The position numbers were made by a program, and so were the translations under genes. A stretch of 64,000 nt of DNA from Phalacrocorax aristotelis (lineage: Eukaryota; Chordata; Aves; Suliformes; Phalacrocoracidae), in contig NC_134276.1 of the NCBI RefSeq assembly GCF_949628215.1, forward strand, positions 113,374,756-113,438,755. Reading direction: 5' to 3'. The first letter of the stretch is position 1; the number at the start of each line of letters is the position of its first letter. A model generated the notes under the pieces. The model saw nothing but the letters and a program-made list of their open reading frames with translations, did not search any database and was not told where the DNA came from. Shown here one piece after another: positions 46,001 through 59,000 of the stretch.

Positions 46001-49000
46001 AAGGAAGCTGCTGTTACTTCAGGGCAGCCATATCTGCTCCAAATCACACTGTGCTGCTTAGATGCCGTCCCAACTTGCCTTTATGGCTTCATTGCCTTTC
46101 TATCCTCTTCTCTACTTTCTGGTCCTGGCTACCTAGGAGTCTTCCGGTTTTCCAGTCTGAAAGAGTGACAGAAAACTTTGTTATAACAGTGTGTTGAGAA
46201 GACTGCTAGAGAAGTCCTGTTCTAAATTCCTAAGCAAGCAGTATTCCTCCAGTTGCCAGCCTGGTAGTCTGTTCTGAAAGATGGCATGGCAGTGCCAGGC
46301 ACAACCAGGCTGTTAAATTTCATATCTCTTACCAAAATTTCAGGTAAGTGTCAGGTTCTTGAAGAGGATTGCAAGGAATTCCAGGCAGCTATATAAACTC
46401 AGAGGCAAAAAAAAAGGAACATTATGTAATACATTTCCCTTGCACAAATACACTATACTACACCAAATACTCAAGGATCTTCCCACTGAGGATCTCTGAA
46501 CTGGAATGACACCCTGGCAAACCAGGCTGCAGCATCACTGGGGGAAGTCTCCTGGCGACCCCTGCAGAGTGTGCAGCAGTGAGTCAGAATGAGAATGGAA
46601 GAGTTTTAGAGAGAACAAACCAGCGGCTTTCTTCCACTAAGCATCAAGATATGACATCTCTTACTCTCCATTTCAATATCTCCATGAGTAAAATTGGAAT
46701 AATGCACAATTCCAAAAAAAATGTGAAGGCTGTGAGAATACCCTTCTTATGGCTTCTACACTTCATGCTGCAATATTTTTTTTTTCCCTGATCAGTGGTC
46801 TTACCCTTATTAGTCACACTATGTTTTTCATTATTCAACTGAAGTCTTATGAAGATATGATTCAAAATGAACACTTAGTGATTATTTTTTTTAAACTAAT
46901 GTGAAAGGTGAAAGGGAGAGGTTCCCATTTTACAGTTAGCATGAAGAAAAATCCCTGTTATTCTCAGAATCGGAAGTATGTCTAACTTCACCACAGCTGC
47001 AAATCACTTGCACAGAAATTGGCAAGTGGACAGGCAGGATGCCTGCAGTCTTTCTAAATGGTAACTTGTTAACCAAGTCACTACCTCACCTTTTTGGCAT
47101 TGTGTTGAATATTTATAAAAATTTTAAATGTATTAGAAAAGTTTAATTTCACAACCTAGGACTGTTGTCACATTACCTTTCTTTTAAAAAATCCATATTG
47201 CTAAACATTCATTTCTGCAGTATGACCATGCTTTCATTCTTAGTATTATATTCTGGTGTCTACTGTTCTCCAAAATACTTTCATTTTTCTTTTTACATAG
47301 GGTATGCCTCCACTGTTCTGAAACATTGATTATGTACACTTACCTTTCATAGCTCAGAAGTAACAGGTCTACTTGAGGCTGGAAGTATTTGCCTTTAGGC
47401 AACCAGTTCTGTAGACTTTTTCACGTGATTTTCAAGAAATATATTCATATATATATACACATGGATTTATACACACAGAGGCACATACGTATAAGTATAA
47501 ATATAACTTTATACATACCCATACCTGATTAAAAGGGTTGGCCTAGCTGAAAAATAATGCCATTCACAGGACATATATTCCTTCCCATCAAGTAAATAGG
47601 GGATACAGAGCTATTGATTTTTTAAATTTTATTTTATTTTATTTATTTTCCACACTACACACTTCCTGAGTGACTGTGTCAGTGAAGACTAGGTTCTTTC
47701 AATACTTGTATCTTCTGTCTGTAATGTCGTGTGTAGCTGGAAACTTCTGCACATCACTAATCATTTCTACAAAGCTGAACATGCTCCTGGCCAACTATTG
47801 TCCTAGGAATTTTCTTTAGTTTTCACCTACAGAACACTTGACCTCTACTGTGGAAGAGTAAAGTATTTTTATTAACATTGTAGTTAGTCTGGTCAGTAGC
47901 TCTGCTCCCTCATTTTGATGCTTTTTCTTCAGTTCTCCAGAGGGGCTTTGATCACTGGCAAAATTGCTCTTTCATGACCTCATTTAATATGCAGACTAAG
48001 CTCCACTACCTGGTGCCATGGTTTTCCTTCTCTGAGATTTCCCTAAGGACATCCTCGCCTTTCTGTAAACCTCCTTATGACTCCTTTGTTCTTCAAAATG
48101 TAGGCAGTGCTGAAACTCCTAATTCTGCATTTGGAAATGTTCTTTCTGTGATTTTTTTCTTTTTTTTTTTTTCAGTGAGACCCAGGCCAACCCCTTTCCT
48201 GTATTTGCGCATATTTGAAATGAGGTTTCACTGGCTGTCTTCCACAGCCACATTCTGAACTCTGGAGCTTCCCAGAACAATTTTCTTCCACTCAGATTTT
48301 GCCTCTCTCTTCTTACTCTGGGTCTTTTAATTGTGTATATCTAAATGAAAAACTGTTCCTATACCATATTGTGTGCGGTCTCTTTCTCTCTTGGATGTAA
48401 TGCATGTTGCTTTATAGTTGCATATATATATTATAGTTTATTCTGTGTGTCTGAACATTTCTGAAATGAATTTCAATCTTCTTCAAAGTTACAACTAGTC
48501 TTTTGTCTCTCATGTACTCTGCTGAAGCTGTCTGTCATAACGTGGAGCACAACACTAGCCACACGGAGCATGGCGCAGTTGTGCAAAGCTACTTCCTCAT
48601 GTCTCCAAAGTCCAAAAGTCATGGTTAGGCTACCAAGCAAGGCTGAACCACTGGGGTTCAGTACACAAGGGCACTGGTATTACCTCAGGCAGCTGTCTTG
48701 TGTGTGACCATTGCTCTAGGCAGGCATGCCACATGGCTCAGATTTACTTAACTAATAATTAGTAATGCTATTTTCTCTCATAAAGCAGAAGTTATATGTC
48801 CAAAAATATTTACCCTCATATCTGAGGCACTAAGCAAAAGTGTTTTCTTTTCACACACAATGCATAGCCTGTGATACTGAAAATACCCTAGCTGGCAATG
48901 TAATCCACAGGTGAGGTATGGATTTTTTACTTGTCTCCCAACAGCACCCCAGCCCCCAAAGACTTAATTATAAAAGATGGAGTAATCTCTAGGAAATGGT

Positions 49001-51114
49001 AAGTGGATTTTACAAGGTAAAAACTTGACAGTTTTAGGACAAGACAGATAAGAAACTGTAATGTAACAATTTATGGGTCACGTAACATGGAGTGAACTTT
49101 CCCAGAGACTCCTACAGGCATTAGCACAATGCAGTTTGCAGGATGCAGCCAGATCCTCAGCAAAGTATGAGCCCACTGATGACTGTCCAGGTCAGGATTT
49201 GGTCCATGAAAGACTCCTGCCAGTCAGCCCTACGAAAGAATGCAGAGCTCACAGCGTGAAGATCTTGAGTCTCAGTGAGCCTCAGCATTTTTAAGTGATA
49301 GGTAATTTTTCTGAGGGTAGAAAGAAAGCAGCAAGCACCACAGCAGCGCTTTGGTACAGAGTAATATTTAGGCTACATCCCATAAGGTTTTCACGGTGAC
49401 AGTGAGGCTAGCTGGGGTGCGGGCTGTGGGTCTCCAGAATTAAGATCCTGCAAGACTGCAGTTTGAACTAAAACAGTTCTATGGGCTCTTGCAATCTCTG
49501 TACTCTTGGTGGCATGGTCCCAGGGGAGCCATGTAATACCAGCAAGTTACATGTTTGCACCTTTTGGAGGTTACTTCTCGGGACTCTCTGTCAAAAGCAG
49601 AATACTAACTCTTTTTATTATACATCCTTCAGGTTCAGCACATGTCAGGGAAAGAACTGCCTTGTACTTGTGAATACATCTGCCTGCAGGTGCAAGACAT
49701 TTCCAACAACAACAGCAAGTGAAAGAAAAAATGTGTTTCGACCTAGTGCAGTTTCACTAGAAGGGCATAACACTGAAGTGGGAAAATAAGGGTGGGCTGA
49801 TTCTCCATCACAGAAGTGAGAAGGAGAAAAGCACAGAAAAAAAAAAAAAGAAAACAAACAGGACATTAACCGAGCTGGTTCCTAACAAATATAATGCAAT
49901 TTATAGTTCACAATCTTTCAAATAGAAAGGATCTTCCTAGATAATAGCTTTGTGGGTTGGTTTTTATTTTTCTTTCTTTGTGATTCTACATCTTCCAGGC
50001 TACCCCTTCTTCTAGCTGTCTGTTTTTTCCTTTTGAAACTATTCTACATTATTCCAATAAGGTTCAGAAAACCAAGCAAATAATCACATAGCAAGTCCTG
50101 AACTAACCTTAAGGGGTTTAAAAAGAGAGAATGAGTCCATTTCTTTAAAGCAGGCTTTTTTCTTTTTCTTTTTTTTTTGTTCCCCCAAAAGCTACTTCCA
50201 TTACTATCTTGAAAGCAGTCCCTGAGGATGTGGAATGCCAATCCCACATCAGGAAGAGGCAGGTGAATATATATAGATGTTGGTTTGGTTTCATAAAAAG
50301 AATCATGGAAGGCTCTGGCTCTTCAGTAGTTCCAAACCCTTGTCTTCTCACTACATATTTGTCCCCTAAATCTTAATATGCATGAATGTGTAGGGGTAGG
50401 AAATCTGATGAATCAGGGAGATCTTCTACATAGACAGTTCTATGCTGTCCACAGTCAACAGATCCACCATAAATTTTCAATGGTCAGGAACATCTGCAGG
50501 TGTGGAAGAAAAGGATGGTGAGGGATTCAGGATCAGTGAGCAGCCAAGATTTTTGTAAAGGTAAAAGATTATGTGTGTGTGTATATATATTTTTTTAAAT
50601 TGTCATTCCTTCACATTTTTAGACAAAGGATAAATTCAAACCTGGAAAAAAAAATTTTTAAAATGTCGTTTTACTTTTTCATGTTCCAGCTAGTGAAAGA
50701 AACTGAGTCTAAATCACTCTGAAAAAATAATCAGGTAAAACGTGAAAGGAGGTCATCATCTCTGCAAACCAAAATTAAGCTGTCACAATCAAAGTTAAAA
50801 CCAATGTGATATCTCTGTAAGATGGCTGATGAATTTTTCAGCCTGTAGTGGCAAATCAAGCTAGCAGAACAATAGTATGTGCCAGGTGTCAACTGAATGA
50901 ATAGTGCCACATACTTTTATTTCTTTTTTTTTTTTTTTCCCTAAAAGATGCTGGCTAAAAACATTGTTGTCTTCCACAACTCCAGCAACTCTTGCCGAAC
51001 TGTGCAATATTTTCAGTCTGGCTATCATGCAGAGTTGTTTAATACATTTTACTGGTCTGATTCACGTTGCACTTCCACAAACTGTAATGTCTACATGTCC
51101 TGACCTTTGTAACC
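43014..51114. other. AT-rich non-coding DNA, no gene recognised
   Basis: The frame 44506-44853 (115 codons) has no recognised domain. There are T runs at about 46771-46781 and 48152-48173, the latter ending in cag and resembling an acceptor. AT-rich low-complexity stretches lie at 47440-47520 and 47617-47650. A perfect donor follows cag at 46344, with a possible acceptor ending at 46250 (93 bases between). A small GT/AT run lies at about 50573-50594. No named repeat is recognised. Confidence 0.4.
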
Positions 51115-51178
51115 ATGAGGGAGGATTTGATCAGAAGATGGCCAGAGGCTCCTTGCAACCTACATTATTCTGTGATTT
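51115..51178 (+). mobile_element. Tiny CR1 3' tail
   Basis: The stretch gatttgatcagaagatggcc, agaggctccttgcaacctac, attattctgtgattt follows the CR1 3' end in order and ends with one ATTCTGTG unit. Only about 65 bases are convincing. It lies inside an unrelated open frame, which is therefore not meaningful. Confidence 0.65.
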
Positions 51179-54100
51179 GATAGAATTCTGGAGAACAACT
51201 ACGATAAACTCAATTCTTCTTCCCAGATTCAACAAGTCACACTGGATTCAATGCAGCTAAAGTAATTCTCCTTTGCACCCATGAAATCCTAGTGGGGGAA
51301 GGGGGTAAACTATGAAAAGCAAGGTGCTACAAACAGCATGGCTATTTGGAGGTTAGTAACAGTCTAATAATAAATCTAAAAATATAAGCTAGCCTGTATT
51401 TTCTCCAAGTTTGTTTAATTTGTCTTCATCTAGACTTCTAATCCATAGTAATAATGCAGTGGGCTATTGCTACCAAAGATGATATGAGGCATATAATGAA
51501 GTTTTCATTTTCTGCAAAATCCTTTGTGACATTTTTATGAAGTAAATCTGTGAAAATTCCACTTCAGAAATGATCAGATGCTTGGGATATTATACCAATA
51601 GGCATGGAAAAAGCAGCAACAAAATGCTGCAGTAATCCTGTAGAAATATTAGATAATATTTTACTGGTGTACAAATTTTCTTGTAGTCAGCTACCTTTGG
51701 CTTTTCCATGTAATATGGGCATATAAATATATTTCAGTTCATCTAAATCCTGTTTCTATTTCTTCCAGTTTTAATTTAGGCAGCTTTAGTGATGCTTTCG
51801 TTTATTAACTCTCATGTACGTGGTAGTGGTGTTGTCATATATATGATAAAGTCACTGACAGGAACAATATGCTGTATCAGAAATGCGTTTATATATTTCT
51901 TGTCCATTAGCAGTGGGTGATGACAATGAACAAATGCCATTAATTAATAAAGTTAAAGCAGGCCCTGTGTAAATCTCTCTCACCGCATTTGCTTGGAAAC
52001 AAGTATATTTTTTCACAGTTGCACATAATTTTAATGTAGGATTTTCTGATTTTGTTCAATGGACATGTTTTCAATAACCAGCATTGACAGTAGCAGTGTA
52101 ACAGGCTATCAGAAACCAGTTGATAATGAGCTCTGACACAGTGAAGATGGAATTTTTGCTTTAAGGTGTGCCATTAAGGTGCGTGAAATTACAAGTGCTG
52201 GAATCATGTATGACACTCATAAGATGAAGGAGAAACACTTTTAGCTTTGAGTCACCTGCTGGCCTTTGTAAAATAGTTTTTTAAAGGATAGTGATGTTAT
52301 AAAAAATAGGAAATGTATTTAAAAAAAATTTAGAGAGCTAGGACAATGCAGTTTATGCTTTAATACCAATGGCATGAATAGTTTAGGGAGGGTTCTACTA
52401 GCGTACCACACAGGTGTGCAGAACGTGTGGTGAACTTTAGCCTGAGGAGGTGAGTTTATTATTACTGACACTGCATGCATTTTTCACAGTTTTATGTACA
52501 TCACATTGAAGAGGTGAGATATATGTAGTACAGATAAGAAACAAGACAAAACATTACTCACTTAAAACAAACCCCACAACTGGTGTCCTATAGTCCTCTG
52601 GTGTTGCTTACAGATGTAACTCAGTCCATAAAAGCTACGAACAAAGCGGGTAACCACCAAAAGAAATTATTTAAATACCTGTCTTTTTCAAAAGTAACAG
52701 TCCAAAAACATAGGCTACCAACGTGTCAGTGCCTGCAGGATTATGCATGTATACACAGTGATTAAGAATACTGACAAGTCACAACTGCGCTGCATTGAGA
52801 AGACAAAAATGTAATTAAAACCAAATATAAAACTACATATAAAATCAATAATAAAAAAAAAGAGACTTCCATTCCAAAAGAAGTTGAAGAGACTACACTA
52901 GTACGGAGAGTGATTTTATGAAAGAAGAGCTTTGCGAATGCATGATTTTAGGGAAAAAGGAACTGAGTGACAGACAATTCACAATTAAGAGGCCTGCATT
53001 TGTTTTGTGAAAAGAATGAAGGCATGGAGCTGGAATAAAAGACTAGAATTTTGAGGGAAGGGAGGGGAAGGAACACAGAGAGAAAGCTTTCAGGAAAAAT
53101 TTCAGAGCATTCTGAATGCAAGAATGAACTCAACTAAATCCTTGGAAGTGATACAGGTTAATTTGAGTCTGAAGTGCTAAACAACTGGAACAGAAGAAAT
53201 GGATAGCTCAGAGCTGTGGTCCTCAGCCTAAAAGTCCCTTTTAAGGCAATAAGGATGCTGAAGAAGGAAGGTGTGACTTCACTGCACACTGTGCAACCCC
53301 TCTCCATGGTAAGTTGGAGCCTGTGAGCCCTTAACTATCCGAAGAGACTTAATCCATCTTTCCTCACTCCAAGAGCCTGAACAGCATGGTAGCCATATGC
53401 TCTCAACTCCAGTGATGGGAACATGACTTGGAAAGTGCTTTTGACCCTCAGTTTTTGGGATCTTCTAGAAGAGTCCTATGGAGGGTTTTGATTACACTAG
53501 CTTTGCAGTGTGACTCAGTAAATGAGCATGGCAGAAACTGGAGAAAGAAGCAACAAAGGAAAAAAATAATAAAACCTGTACTGGGAGACAACAGGTCAAG
53601 GATACAGCTACAGGAAATATGTTGATGTCTTAACTCTGATGTGTTGCAGTGTCCCTAGAGAGCGTATTTCTGCCCCACAAGGTAACTGAAATTCAGATTT
53701 TTGGTGCAAGATGTGCTGAACATGATAGTGAATTCATATGGCTTTTGCAACAAGGTTAATAGAATTATTGGCACCGTGTCTGAAGAGAAGTAAAAGGATG
53801 TGAGGGAGCTTAAAATGGCCTGGAATTGATTCTGATATTGATTCATGGTGAAGGAATTCACATGAGTGATGAGAATTGTTTAGAAATATTTGGCTCGATA
53901 TATCTGCTGTAAAGTTATGCTATAAATGAAGCAGATGTTAAGAGAAATAAGGTGTAAGGGCACAAGTAGAAAAGAAGTCAGCACACTGCTAAATATAACA
54001 CACATGCATGCATTCGCTAGAAATGGGAAAACGGGAAAACAGAATACTGTAGAGGCAGGAGATGATAGCTACCTATGTACTAGGACTACAGTGGTAGTAC

Positions 54101-55146
54101 ATGCCCCTGTTGAGTGTTGGGATGCATTTGTCTTGGAATTACTGGGTAAAAATACAGCATAGGACCATGCTAATTTCATTTCTGTTTAGTTTCCTTTTCA
54201 AAGAACTAGTGGTGATAGATTTTAAGCAGTAATGTTGTATAATATCATACCACAGGTATCAAGTTAAAATTCTCTAGAGAGAGAAATGAGTGTGATGATG
54301 GAAAGTCCATGTGAGAGGTTTCCAGTGGGTTTCACTTACCTCTACCAAGGGCTATGTGAATAACAGTTAACTGGTTCATTTGGGACCAGACTGTAGATGC
54401 ATGTCCTACCCACCAGACAGGGTGTTCTCCCATGTTACTGGGGGAAACTGGTCATTGGCACAAATTACTTGAACAGGCATTGTGAAAGGAAGCACAAGAA
54501 GTGTGAGATTGGACCTAGGTCATTCCTTTGAGATACTTAAGACACTCAACTGTTAGTCCTATTCCAGTAGATATTTAAACATTTCATGGAAAATCACCTG
54601 GAATTTGTTAGGATGTGTTAGTCAAAGTTCAACCTCATGGAAGCATTGACAAAGAGTTTCAAGGCAGGAGCTGGTTTCCTAAGAACAGCTGAAGAAGGCA
54701 TACATCTGTTAGTAGTTCTGATATAACTTTTTTTTCTTTTTTTTTTTAAGGGGGAGGTGTGTATTTTTGGCAAAATTACCACTCTCAGAATATGTTTCAT
54801 CTTTCTTCTTTTCTACTGTATCATACAGAGGGAAGGTGAGGTTGGGTCTGGAGCAGAACTGTTATCACCAGAGGATAGTGGTGTGGTAGAAGGTTTTTTT
54901 TATCCACCTAAATATTGGTAGTCTGTGTGGTAGGTGGTGCACAGTTACTCAGGACTCATTTTCCCAGTGCTCCCATGGGATATGAAGAATACCCACAGCA
55001 GAAGAGAAGCAACAAAATGTATAAAATGGCTCTATAAAGACAACACAGAACTGGACCATGAAGGCATCCATAACTATCACTGGTTACGTAAGCAGCGTAT
55101 CTTTGGGAAAATAATTTTGCTGTGGATTTTCACGCAGTGCTGAGAA
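51179..55146. other. AT-rich non-coding DNA, no gene recognised
   Basis: Open frames are short. The part 51890-52060 is rich in taattaa words and low in repeats and could be a conserved non-coding element. A T run lies at about 54729-54749. No named repeat is recognised. Confidence 0.4.
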
Positions 55147-55273
55147 AAACAAACAAACCAACCAACCAACCAACCAACCAACCAACCAGGCTTTGTTGTT
55201 TTGCAGGGAGTTAGTTTTGGGGTAGGTTTTGTTTTTGGTTTTGGTTTTCGTTTTCATTTTGGTTTTGTTTGGT
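55147..55273. repeat. (AACC)8 microsatellite and adjacent TTTTGG tract
   Basis: A few AAAC units lead into eight AACC units at 55156-55187. About 25 bases later a tract built from TTTTGG and TTTTG units runs from about 55214 to 55273. The two are roughly complementary in base use (A/C against T/G), so they could partly pair. Confidence 0.85.
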
Positions 55274-56003
55274 GACTGGTACGTTTAAAAACATCTTGTA
55301 CACATCAAACTGAAGATGAGAGTATTTTGTTTGTTTAAAAATTTCATTACTGTGTCTTTTTTTAACATGCTCTTTTGAAGAAAGAACATAGAAAGAAAAC
55401 TAAATATGAGGAGAAAGAAGTGAGGAGAAAAAAGTAGTTGATCTATTTTTTCTCTTTTATTGACCATTTCTTTAATCTTTTGTCAGAATGACTGGCTTAC
55501 ATGAGTTAGGAACTTCATTTAAGGAGAAGCCTTTTTGAGGCAATTTTTACCTTTCCCTTAACTTAGTCTTCATCCTATTTTTATACTGCAAGGACCCTCT
55601 TAAAGTACTATCACAAAGTGCAGTTGAGCCAGGGCACTGCAAAAATCATACAATTAACAGTCAAATATGTTCTGTATCTGTAGCAGAGGAATGTTTCCCC
55701 TTAATTATTTTTTTTTTCTAGATTAGAGGATTCAATTTCCAGCCTGTGTACTGCTATGATATCCATCCTTTCCCCACTCATAGCTGTTGACTCCAGCACC
55801 TGATGTCAGCTTCAGAGGAAAGGCACATCATCAGGCTTTGCTTATAGGAAATGTATTTAAAAAGAACCCCATGGTCTGGACTAGCAATAATATCTCTTCC
55901 TTTGTGAAGCTAGGCTAGCAGTGAAATGCTAGTAAGAAATACACAAGAAAAATTGCATCATCTATCGAACTGAAATGTGATGAAATTCCATCAGCTTCCT
56001 TTT

Positions 56004-56006
<3 letters not shown>
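55274..56006. other. AT-rich non-coding DNA, no gene recognised
   Basis: A T run before ctag lies at about 55708-55720. No gene or named repeat is seen. Confidence 0.4.

Positions 56007-56042
<36 letters not shown>
56007..56042. repeat. (GT)18 microsatellite
   Basis: Eighteen uninterrupted GT units. A pure repeat of this length is usually polymorphic. Confidence 0.97.
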
Positions 56043-56045
<3 letters not shown>

Positions 56046-59000
56046 AGCAATGACTGGTATTTCACAGCTAAACCTGACTGTAAAGCATGCAGCTGATTTT
56101 AATATTGTAAAATGAGCTTTGTTTGGTGGACAGTGAACAAGCACACACAAACATAATAACATCTCAGAGATGCTTGTAACCCCAAATTTCCTGTCTTACT
56201 TAGAGATGATAATAAAAGAAGTATTGTACATTTGGGTTTGATCCTCAGAGAGTATGTCAGGATGACTGAACATGTTAAGAGATCGGAATAATGAAAATAT
56301 GTATAGTAGCACCATTCCTGACAAATACAGCTATGATTTTGTTTGGCCCATTACTGGAGAGTGGGCAATATGTGTGAGAGAGAAATTGCTAAAATGTGAT
56401 CTTATTTTGCTCCCATTGCTCTCCTGATCTGTCAAGACTCATGCTCTGATTTGGGGGTTTGCTCAGTTGGCCCTGGTTGCGTATAGCCTCTTGCCGTGGC
56501 CTGTGTCTCTCATGCTTCTGACAAGGAGTCTGGGCTGCTTTATATAGGCTCATGGGCCAGTAACAGCACGGCAGCATGGCATAACATTGTAGCCTGCGAT
56601 GCCCTGTGCCATGTAGTGTGCTCTGGGAGGGACACCCAGCCAGCAGCCAGCTTACACATCAGCATTCAGACAGGTCAGGCAGGTTTCACATAACATCCTG
56701 TGTGCCTCATTTCTTCCGAAATGATCCCAATTTTATGTAAAAGAAAATGCCTCTCTGCTGCTTGGAGAGGTCCCCAAGTTGGTTACATGTTCAAAATTTG
56801 CACAGCTATTCCTCTCGACTGCACCAGATGTCAAAGTGGCATGAACATAGCCAGCAACCCAAGATGGGCTGGGTAACAGGGGTTTTATGACAGGATGGTA
56901 AGTGATAAATTAGTTAGCAACATTACAGTGTAAATGGTAACGGGAATAATTGGGCTTCACAAATGACATCCCATTTAAATGAATGGGTAAAGTTCATGTT
57001 TTTCTTACTACTATAGCTGAAATATATGTGACCTCTAAAGGACATGGCACATCATTTATGTGAATAACGAAATAATGACATTAAAATAGCAGGTAAAAAT
57101 ATAGGGGGCATTTTATTATTACAAAAGTTTGGTTTTTCCTTTATATGTATTGGAAAATCTTAACTAAATATAGATCTAGGCCTCATGGTTAATAATGACA
57201 TAATTTTCCGTAGACTTCAAAGGAGTCAGAAAGATTTTACAAGCTAAGAAGCTAGTGTCCTTAATTTCTGTATTTTCTATTTCTTGTGTTGTTTATTTTC
57301 TCCAGTCTGTCTTCTCTTTATGAACAGAAGCCTTAGACAGTTATGTCCATATTTATGCGGATACTCCTTGTTTTATTGTACTTGTTCATTCCCAAGCAGC
57401 AGTATAACAGAGGACTCCTACTGAAAGCAAATTTTGTGGCTGTTATGCATGGTTTACAATTGGCAATAATGAGAAAATATGACTCGCTTTAATTAAACAA
57501 CAATAAATTAGGAGTGATGATTTACTGAGGATAATTCTTCTTTATTAAAAAATGGAGCTTGATATGTGTTGTTCTTTTCATGCATCATCAACTGCTAAGT
57601 AGTCAGCCTTACACTTGCATGGTTAGTGTTTGCATAGTGTTGGCTGTAAGGCTGAAAACAACCGGTGATTAAAAACAGTGTCCGCTATGTTTTTGAAGGA
57701 GCTAATGGCCCCCTTTGGAGTTGCTAATTGGCAAGTTCTGCAACTCCAGGCTTTTGAGGTATGGTTGCCATGGAAAAATTGCTTTGAAGTTGGCAGTTGT
57801 GAATATTTGACCACGATTTTTCCTAGTTTGGAGGCTGGATGAAAAGCACTGTCATCTCTCCCACAGGGTAAAAGATATCTGGAGAAACTGTGCAAAATGA
57901 TTACCCATCAGAGTGGGCAGAACAGTGGCAGATGATGACAAACAAGGTTTTCCCAATGGATTTCGTTGCCCTGTCTGTTTTGTGTTTGTTTGGAGCTTTT
58001 CCTGATTCTGTTTTGGTTGTCTTTGGGTCAGTTTTTTGGTCAGTCTTTGATCCGATTAGAAGATTTGTGGATGAATAAAGGTTAATAACTTCCATTTAAC
58101 CTAAGCATTTGTAAAGGAAATGCACTGTTCGTCACTGAGAGATAAGTTGACATTCCTGCAGTACAGTGTATAAATATATATATAACAACCTTCTGAAAAG
58201 CCTTTTTGAGAATCCACATCATCTACATTGGAAAAGATACAGACCAGCTTGTTCCAGTACCACTAAAATGACTGAGAGGTATTTTTGTAAATTGTTTTTG
58301 TTATACCACAACATGAAGGGAAATGATACAGGGCTTAACCCTTCACGCAATCTCGTGTCACAATTTGTGATGTTCTCCAGTGATGCATTAGGTTGCCTAC
58401 TGTCTGCCTGTCAGATTTTAAAGTAATCTTTTTTTTAAAATCAGTTTTCCAGTTTGCACAAAATTTAAACTGACAGTCATTGACCTTAACCAATGTATGC
58501 ACTGAATCCGATAAAAACAGAGAAACGGATGTTACATATGAATAGGCAGCTTTTTCTTGTTTTTCTGACTTTTTATTATTTTTTCCTCTATTATTCTCGC
58601 AAACCATGAAAGATGTGTTGATATCACTGGGCACTGGTGAATTATCCTCTAACAGCTTTGCTGATATACCTCAGCTATATACTTCAGTTTCCCCTAAACA
58701 AAGACTACCCATCATGTTAAATTGTGTGTTGATATGGATACTGGGTATCAATCTGAGTAAAACAAACCTATTTCATATTTTGATTTAAACTTAATTAGGA
58801 GAAGCTGTTTCAAGAGGGATGAATAGTTTATTATCTGGAGAGAACTTTATCCATATATCATAAAAATATCTTTTCATGGCACACAGACAATGCGGTTATG
58901 ATTCTTGTACATGAAGAAGATGAATTTTGAAGAAATCTTTTCCTTACAGTAGTCCCTAAAATACTAACCATGAAAGAAGGATCAAAAAAATAAACATGTT

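Noticed and set aside
48150..48260. Acceptor-like polypyrimidine tract and following text, considered as an exon
   Set aside because: No donor within a normal exon length and no poly(A) signal at a fitting place.
50904..51260. 118-codon open frame
   Set aside because: It runs through a CR1 tail (51115-51178) and unrelated sequence.
56400..56700. GC-richer stretch with tttatatagg, considered as a promoter
   Set aside because: No start codon in good context followed by a donor, and no other promoter element.
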